Shown here piece after piece: positions 60,067 to 64,000 of a stretch of DNA of 64,000 bases. Under the pieces are notes generated by a model, which was not told the origin of the DNA, searched no databases, and saw only the letters and a program-made list of their open reading frames with translations. The translations under genes and the position numbers were made by a program. Numbering within the stretch: position 1 is the stretch's first letter; every line of letters begins with the position of its first letter. This DNA is from Carboxylicivirga caseinilyticus (lineage in GTDB: Bacteria > Bacteroidota > Bacteroidia > Bacteroidales > Marinilabiliaceae), in NCBI GenBank assembly GCA_025499705.1, contig JAFMVE010000029.1, positions 1-64,000 on the forward strand, given 5' to 3'.

Positions 60067-63051
60067 ATGAAAAAAAATGCTCTTTACCTTTTGCTGGTTG
60101 TCCTGGCAATAATTACCTCTTGTTCAACGGGAGGAAAATTTAAAACCGGTGAAAAATATCACGGCTTTACGCTCGTTGAGAAGAAGTTTGTTGAAGAAGT
60201 AAATGCTGACTGCTATCTTTTTCAACACGATAAAAGTGGTGCTCAACTCTTAAAAATAGCAGCAAACGATCCAAATAAATTATTCAATATTGCGTTTAAA
60301 ACAGCACCTGAAACCGATTATGGTACACCTCACATAATGGAGCATTCGGTACTTAACGGATCAAAAAACTTCCCTGTTAAAAGTCCTTTTGATGTGCTAA
60401 TTAAAGGGTCGTTAAATACTTTCCTAAATGCAATGACCGGTTCAGATATTACTACCTATCCGGTTGCCAGTATGAATGAAAAAGATTATTTCAACCTGAT
60501 GCATGTATATCTGGATGCTGTTCTTAATCCTATGATTTACGAAGATCCTCGTATTCTTAAGCAAGAAGGCTGGCATCATGAAATGGAAAGTGTTGATGGA
60601 GATGTTATCTATAAAGGAGTTGTTTATAACGAGATGAAAGGTGCCTATTCAAGTCCTCGTCGTGAATTGAGTTATCAAATGGGTAAATTGTTATTTCCTG
60701 ATAATACCTATGGAGTTTCTTCAGGTGGTTACCCCAGCGAAATTCCGAATCTTACCTATGAATATTTCATTAATTTCCATAAAAAATTCTATCATCCCGG
60801 TAATAGTTATATTCTTTTATACGGTGATGCAGACCTGAATAAAGAACTGGAATTTATTGATAGTGAGTATCTGTCAAACTATGACCTGCCAACAGAAAAA
60901 ATTGAAATACCTCTACAAAAGCCATTTGATGCAATGAAAGAAGCTGAAAAAAGCTATCCGGTTGCTGAAGGTGCACAAACCAATGATCAAACATTCTTGG
61001 GCTTAGCCTTTGTAGTTGGAGAAAGTACAGACCGAACACTGGCCATGACATTTGATGTTATTTCAGAAGCTTTGGTAAATAACGAATCAGCCCCTTTACG
61101 TCTGGCTTTACAAGAAGCAGGAATAGGAAAAGATATTAGGGCCTATTTTAGTGAAGATAAACAATGTACATTCCAGATATCTGTTCAAAATGCTAATCCG
61201 GAAGACAAAGACTTGTTCAAAGATATTGTTTTTAAAACCATGCAAAATGTGATTGACAGTGGTTTTGACAAGAGTATGATTGAAGGTATTATCAATCGAA
61301 CAGAATTCAGACTAAAGGAAGGTAACAATCCACAAAAAGGTTTGATGTATGCCATGCAAAGCTATCAAACATGGTTTTTTGGTGGCAGTCCTTTCCCTGG
61401 CCTTGAATTTAATAAACCTCTGGCTGATGTAAAAATGGCCCTTACAACCAATATTCTGGAAGAAAACATCAGTAAACATCTGATGAATAATACTCACTCT
61501 GCTTTATTAGTGCTAAAACCTGAACCAGGCCTGCAGGCAAAACTGGATGCAGAAACTAAAAAAGAATTAGAAGACTTTAAAAATCAATTGAGTCAGGAAG
61601 AGAAAGAACAGTTGGTTGCAGAAACAAAAGAATTGATCGAATATCAGAAAAGAGAAGATACTCCTGAAGCACTGGCTACTATTCCAATGTTGGAATTATC
61701 TGATATTAGTCCTGAAATTCAATGGTTTGATGTTGATGAAAAACAAGTATCTGACATTAATGTAATACATCACAATACATTTACTAACAACATACTATAC
61801 AGTTACTTATATTTCGACCTAAGAACACTTCCTCAAGAGTTAATTCCTTATTCTGAATTACTTACCAACCTGCTGGGTAAACTGAATACTGAAAATTATA
61901 CTTATGGTGAACTGGATAATGCTTTAAACATTCATACCGGAGGATTTAATACTTATACAACTGCATACCTGGAAGATCATAGCGATGATAAAATGATTCC
62001 GAAATATACAGTTTATGGTAAATCCACAGCTGAGAAAGCTGATAAACTATTTGACCTGACCAATGAAGTACTCCAAAACAGTGTTTTCACCGATAAAGAA
62101 AGACTTAAAGAGTTACTTACCCGTCATCAGTCACGTGTTGATGCAAACATTAAAAACAATGGAATGGGTTATGCTCTAACACGCCTTCGTTCGTATTACA
62201 CTAATAGCGGTATGTTCAGTGAACTGACAGGTGGTATTGAATATTACGACTTTATTACCGACTTAACTAATAATTTTGATGCTAAAAGTGATGAAATAAT
62301 TGCTAATCTTGAAAAAACAAGATCATTACTATTCGCAAAAAATAATCTGATAGCAGCGATTACTTGTGATAATAACGACTTTACGTCTTACTCACATGGA
62401 TTGAATACGCTTGCTTCTTCTTTACCTTCAGATGATAATAAGCTGAATAACTGGGCATTTGACTTTAGTATTAAAAATGAAGGTTTAAAAACGGTTTCTA
62501 AAGTACAATATGTAGTTAAAGGATATGATTATAAAAAGTTGGGTTATGAGTACAATGGTAAGTTTAGAGTTTTGAACCAAATTCTTTCTACTGATTGGCT
62601 TCAGAACCAAGTAAGAGTTATTGGTGGAGCATATGGCGGCTTTTGTGGTTTCTCTAACACTGGTAATGTTTATTTCGCCTCTTATCGCGATCCTAACCTA
62701 AAAGAAACACTTGAAAATTATAACAATACACCGGGCTTTCTTGATACATTCGATGCTGATTCATTAGCTATGACCCGATTTATCATTGGTACTATTTCTA
62801 ATATGGATGGTCCTTTGACTCCTTCTCAACAAGGAAATGAGGCAATTCGTAATTATTTTGAAAAGAATACACCGGAGGAATTAAAAGCTGAAAGAACTGC
62901 AGTTTTGTCTACAACCCAGGAGGACATTAAAGAAATGAAGAAGATGGTTACAGAAATACTGGATCAGAATGCAATTTTTGTATACGGTAACGAACAAAAG
63001 GTTGAAGAGAATGCTGAATTATTTGGCAAGGTAATTTCCATTTCTGAATAA
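60067..63051 (+). CDS. M16C-family insulinase-like metallopeptidase (presequence-protease type) lipoprotein
   Basis: A 994-residue zinc peptidase with lipobox LAIITSC. The inverted zinc motif is HIMEH, His89-x-x-Glu92-His93, with the downstream Glu in YNEMKGAYSSP. Length and the NGSKNFPVKSPFDVLIKGSL and NTFLNAMTGSD stretches match the presequence-protease subgroup, which has four homologous domains closing on a peptide chamber. It degrades peptides in the periplasm or at the surface. Followed by a clear terminator. Confidence 0.93.
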   Translation: MKKNALYLLLVVLAIITSCSTGGKFKTGEKYHGFTLVEKKFVEEVNADCYLFQHDKSGAQLLKIAANDPNKLFNIAFKTAPETDYGTPHIMEHSVLNGSKNFPVKSPFDVLIKGSLNTFLNAMTGSDITTYPVASMNEKDYFNLMHVYLDAVLNPMIYEDPRILKQEGWHHEMESVDGDVIYKGVVYNEMKGAYSSPRRELSYQMGKLLFPDNTYGVSSGGYPSEIPNLTYEYFINFHKKFYHPGNSYILLYGDADLNKELEFIDSEYLSNYDLPTEKIEIPLQKPFDAMKEAEKSYPVAEGAQTNDQTFLGLAFVVGESTDRTLAMTFDVISEALVNNESAPLRLALQEAGIGKDIRAYFSEDKQCTFQISVQNANPEDKDLFKDIVFKTMQNVIDSGFDKSMIEGIINRTEFRLKEGNNPQKGLMYAMQSYQTWFFGGSPFPGLEFNKPLADVKMALTTNILEENISKHLMNNTHSALLVLKPEPGLQAKLDAETKKELEDFKNQLSQEEKEQLVAETKELIEYQKREDTPEALATIPMLELSDISPEIQWFDVDEKQVSDINVIHHNTFTNNILYSYLYFDLRTLPQELIPYSELLTNLLGKLNTENYTYGELDNALNIHTGGFNTYTTAYLEDHSDDKMIPKYTVYGKSTAEKADKLFDLTNEVLQNSVFTDKERLKELLTRHQSRVDANIKNNGMGYALTRLRSYYTNSGMFSELTGGIEYYDFITDLTNNFDAKSDEIIANLEKTRSLLFAKNNLIAAITCDNNDFTSYSHGLNTLASSLPSDDNKLNNWAFDFSIKNEGLKTVSKVQYVVKGYDYKKLGYEYNGKFRVLNQILSTDWLQNQVRVIGGAYGGFCGFSNTGNVYFASYRDPNLKETLENYNNTPGFLDTFDADSLAMTRFIIGTISNMDGPLTPSQQGNEAIRNYFEKNTPEELKAERTAVLSTTQEDIKEMKKMVTEILDQNAIFVYGNEQKVEENAELFGKVISISE

Positions 63052-63071
63052 ACAATCAAAACAAATAAATG

Positions 63072-63098
63072 AAGGAGCCTCAAAGGGCTCCTTTTTTA
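63072..63098 (+). terminator. Terminator of the M16C gene
   Basis: AAGGAGCC (63072-63079) pairs with GGCTCCTT (63086-63093), followed by T; 20 bp after the stop codon. Confidence 0.9.
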
Positions 63099-63154
63099 TT
63101 ATAGTATTGACTTATAATATCTTAATACAATTACTTAAAGAACAAATTAAATAT

Positions 63155-63832
63155 CTAAACTGCCAATATTAATCTAGGATCAGGACAGATATTCAACCAT
63201 TTATCTTTTTCTAAGACACTACAAACACCCGGAAAATCTCCTTCTTTATCCAGCATATCCGTTATTAGCTGAAAATGCAAATGGGGAGGCCAGTTCCCGT
63301 TTTCGTGTTCTTCGCCTAAGTGAGCAATTATATCTCCTTTTTTAATTTTATCTCCATTTGCTATATCCTCAATCGAAGAAGTGGATAAATGGCCATATAA
63401 GGTGTAAAAAGTAACATTTTCGAGACGATGTTCCAGTATTATTGTTGGGCCATAATCGCCAAAGTTTGCATTGTTATTGAAACTGTGAATTATACCATCC
63501 AATGGGGCAAAAACAGGCGTTCCACTCTTATACCAAATATCAATACCCAAATGAACTGATCTTGCTTCTGCTCCCCTGCCAAAATGTTCACTCATTTGAT
63601 AAACCAACCTGTTTTCGGCATATCCACCAATGGCAATATTCTTATTAACCTTCTTTAATTGTGCTTGAATATATTGGCCTAATGATTCAGTAGATAATTT
63701 ATTGAGACTTCTTAAATATTGATTATCAACTGATAAATCAAGTTCATAAACATTCTCCGGACTTAAATTAAGAGGAAGAACATTCCCAAATGTTTTCCTG
63801 TATTTATTAATAATCTCTTCTAACGACACCAT
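63155..63832 (-). CDS. M23-family (LytM) peptidase domain protein
   Basis: A 225-residue protein with an M23 domain: HLGIDIWYKSGTPVFAPLDG (zinc His and Asp), YTLYGHLSTSS and PPHLHFQLI (His-x-His). The zinc ligands look complete, so it may cut peptidoglycan cross-links or a similar peptide. There is no signal peptide, which is odd for a cell-wall enzyme; homologous domains also occur fused to aminotransferases in this phylum. The end of an acetyltransferase gene lies 65 bp upstream. Confidence 0.85.
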   Translation of the reverse strand: MVSLEEIINKYRKTFGNVLPLNLSPENVYELDLSVDNQYLRSLNKLSTESLGQYIQAQLKKVNKNIAIGGYAENRLVYQMSEHFGRGAEARSVHLGIDIWYKSGTPVFAPLDGIIHSFNNNANFGDYGPTIILEHRLENVTFYTLYGHLSTSSIEDIANGDKIKKGDIIAHLGEEHENGNWPPHLHFQLITDMLDKEGDFPGVCSVLEKDKWLNICPDPRLILAV

Positions 63833-63897
63833 TTAAATTCATTAATAAAGAATTCACATAACAACATATAAAAAACAATAAATCAATTTATTATAAT

Positions 63898-64000
63898 TCA
63901 ATAATACCTGGGATCATCTTTCACAATGGCATAATGATAATTATCTATCCATTCACCTCTGATTGGAAGTATTTTACGTCGCAGTCCTTCTCTTGTCATC
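63898..64000 (-). CDS. GNAT-family acetyltransferase, C-terminal end (partial)
   Basis: The last 33 or more residues of a gene that continues beyond the window: MTREGLRRKILPIRGEWIDN then YHYAIVKDDPRYY. The pattern 'F/M-x-x-EG-x-x-R-x-x-x...G-x-W-x-D-x-x-x-Y-(A/S)' is the typical end of RimJ/RimL-type N-acetyltransferases. The substrate cannot be told. Confidence 0.75.
   Translation of the reverse strand, partial: MTREGLRRKILPIRGEWIDNYHYAIVKDDPRYY

Overview
The window reads as a chromosome segment of a low-GC Bacteroidota, most likely a marine-type Bacteroidales/Marinilabiliales relative. The evidence is an Oar-like TonB-dependent receptor with a BACON-domain lipoprotein partner, NigD-like and FKBP-type lipoproteins, DUF4301/DUF4105/DUF721 proteins, a fused 2-oxoacid dehydrogenase E1, and promoters of the Bacteroidota type (TTG, about 20 bp, TAnnTTTG). 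Host genes almost never carry a Shine-Dalgarno sequence. No species can be named from the sequence alone.

Layout. 0.1-11.1 kb: DUF4301 protein, FadL-type porin plus SGNH lipoprotein, PgeF, a class IV aminotransferase, a helical-repeat protein, a DUF4105 membrane protein, two thioredoxin-fold proteins, a serine hydrolase and a 43-residue lipoprotein. 11.1-17.7 kb: a compact prophage described below. 17.8-24.4 kb: TPR protein, gyrA, clpC. 24.4-32.4 kb: outer-membrane receptor/lipoprotein operon with a TetR regulator and a matching palindrome, then an MFS transporter with a ROK kinase. 32.8-36.4 kb: exported lipoproteins, nrnA, ndk. 36.7-41.99 kb: PAS histidine kinase with receiver protein, DUF721-recF, TPR anchor protein, ribH. 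41.98-43.7 kb: an AT-rich unknown divergent gene pair with repeated sites. 43.8-47.8 kb: tRNA-Lys, pyrD-pyrK, an XRE regulator with a field of TTACAnnTGTAA palindromes, mntP. 47.9-51.8 kb: flavodoxin, fused E1, E2. 52.2-64.0 kb: M13 peptidase, bilobal aspartic protease, GH18, a frameshifted GH32, bacterioferritin, M16C and M23 peptidases and the end of an acetyltransferase.

The most notable object is the 6.6-kb element at 11103-17718. It has no integrase, tail or terminase genes. It carries an HUH rolling-circle replication initiator and a late operon, almost all on the minus strand: a 235-residue protein whose two halves resemble each other (candidate double-jelly-roll capsid protein), several one-helix basic or membrane proteins, a membrane-anchored muramidase-like protein, an annexin-repeat-like protein and a lipoprotein. 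It lies between direct repeats (25/27 identical, 6582 bp apart) that resemble XerCD dif sites and sit between two host terminators. I read it as an apparently intact integrated single-stranded-DNA-type phage, probably membrane-containing and comparable in gene style to finnlakevirus FLiP and the small Cellulophaga ssDNA phages, using the host XerC/XerD system. This is inference and needs homology and structure searches.

Two regulatory systems are also readable. An XRE protein gene at 45914-46360 has a near-perfect promoter whose -7 box lies inside one of its presumed operators, with further copies reaching pyrK and mntP. A pair of unknown divergent genes at 42 kb starts directly beside repeated GCTTAATTA sites spaced about three helical turns apart.
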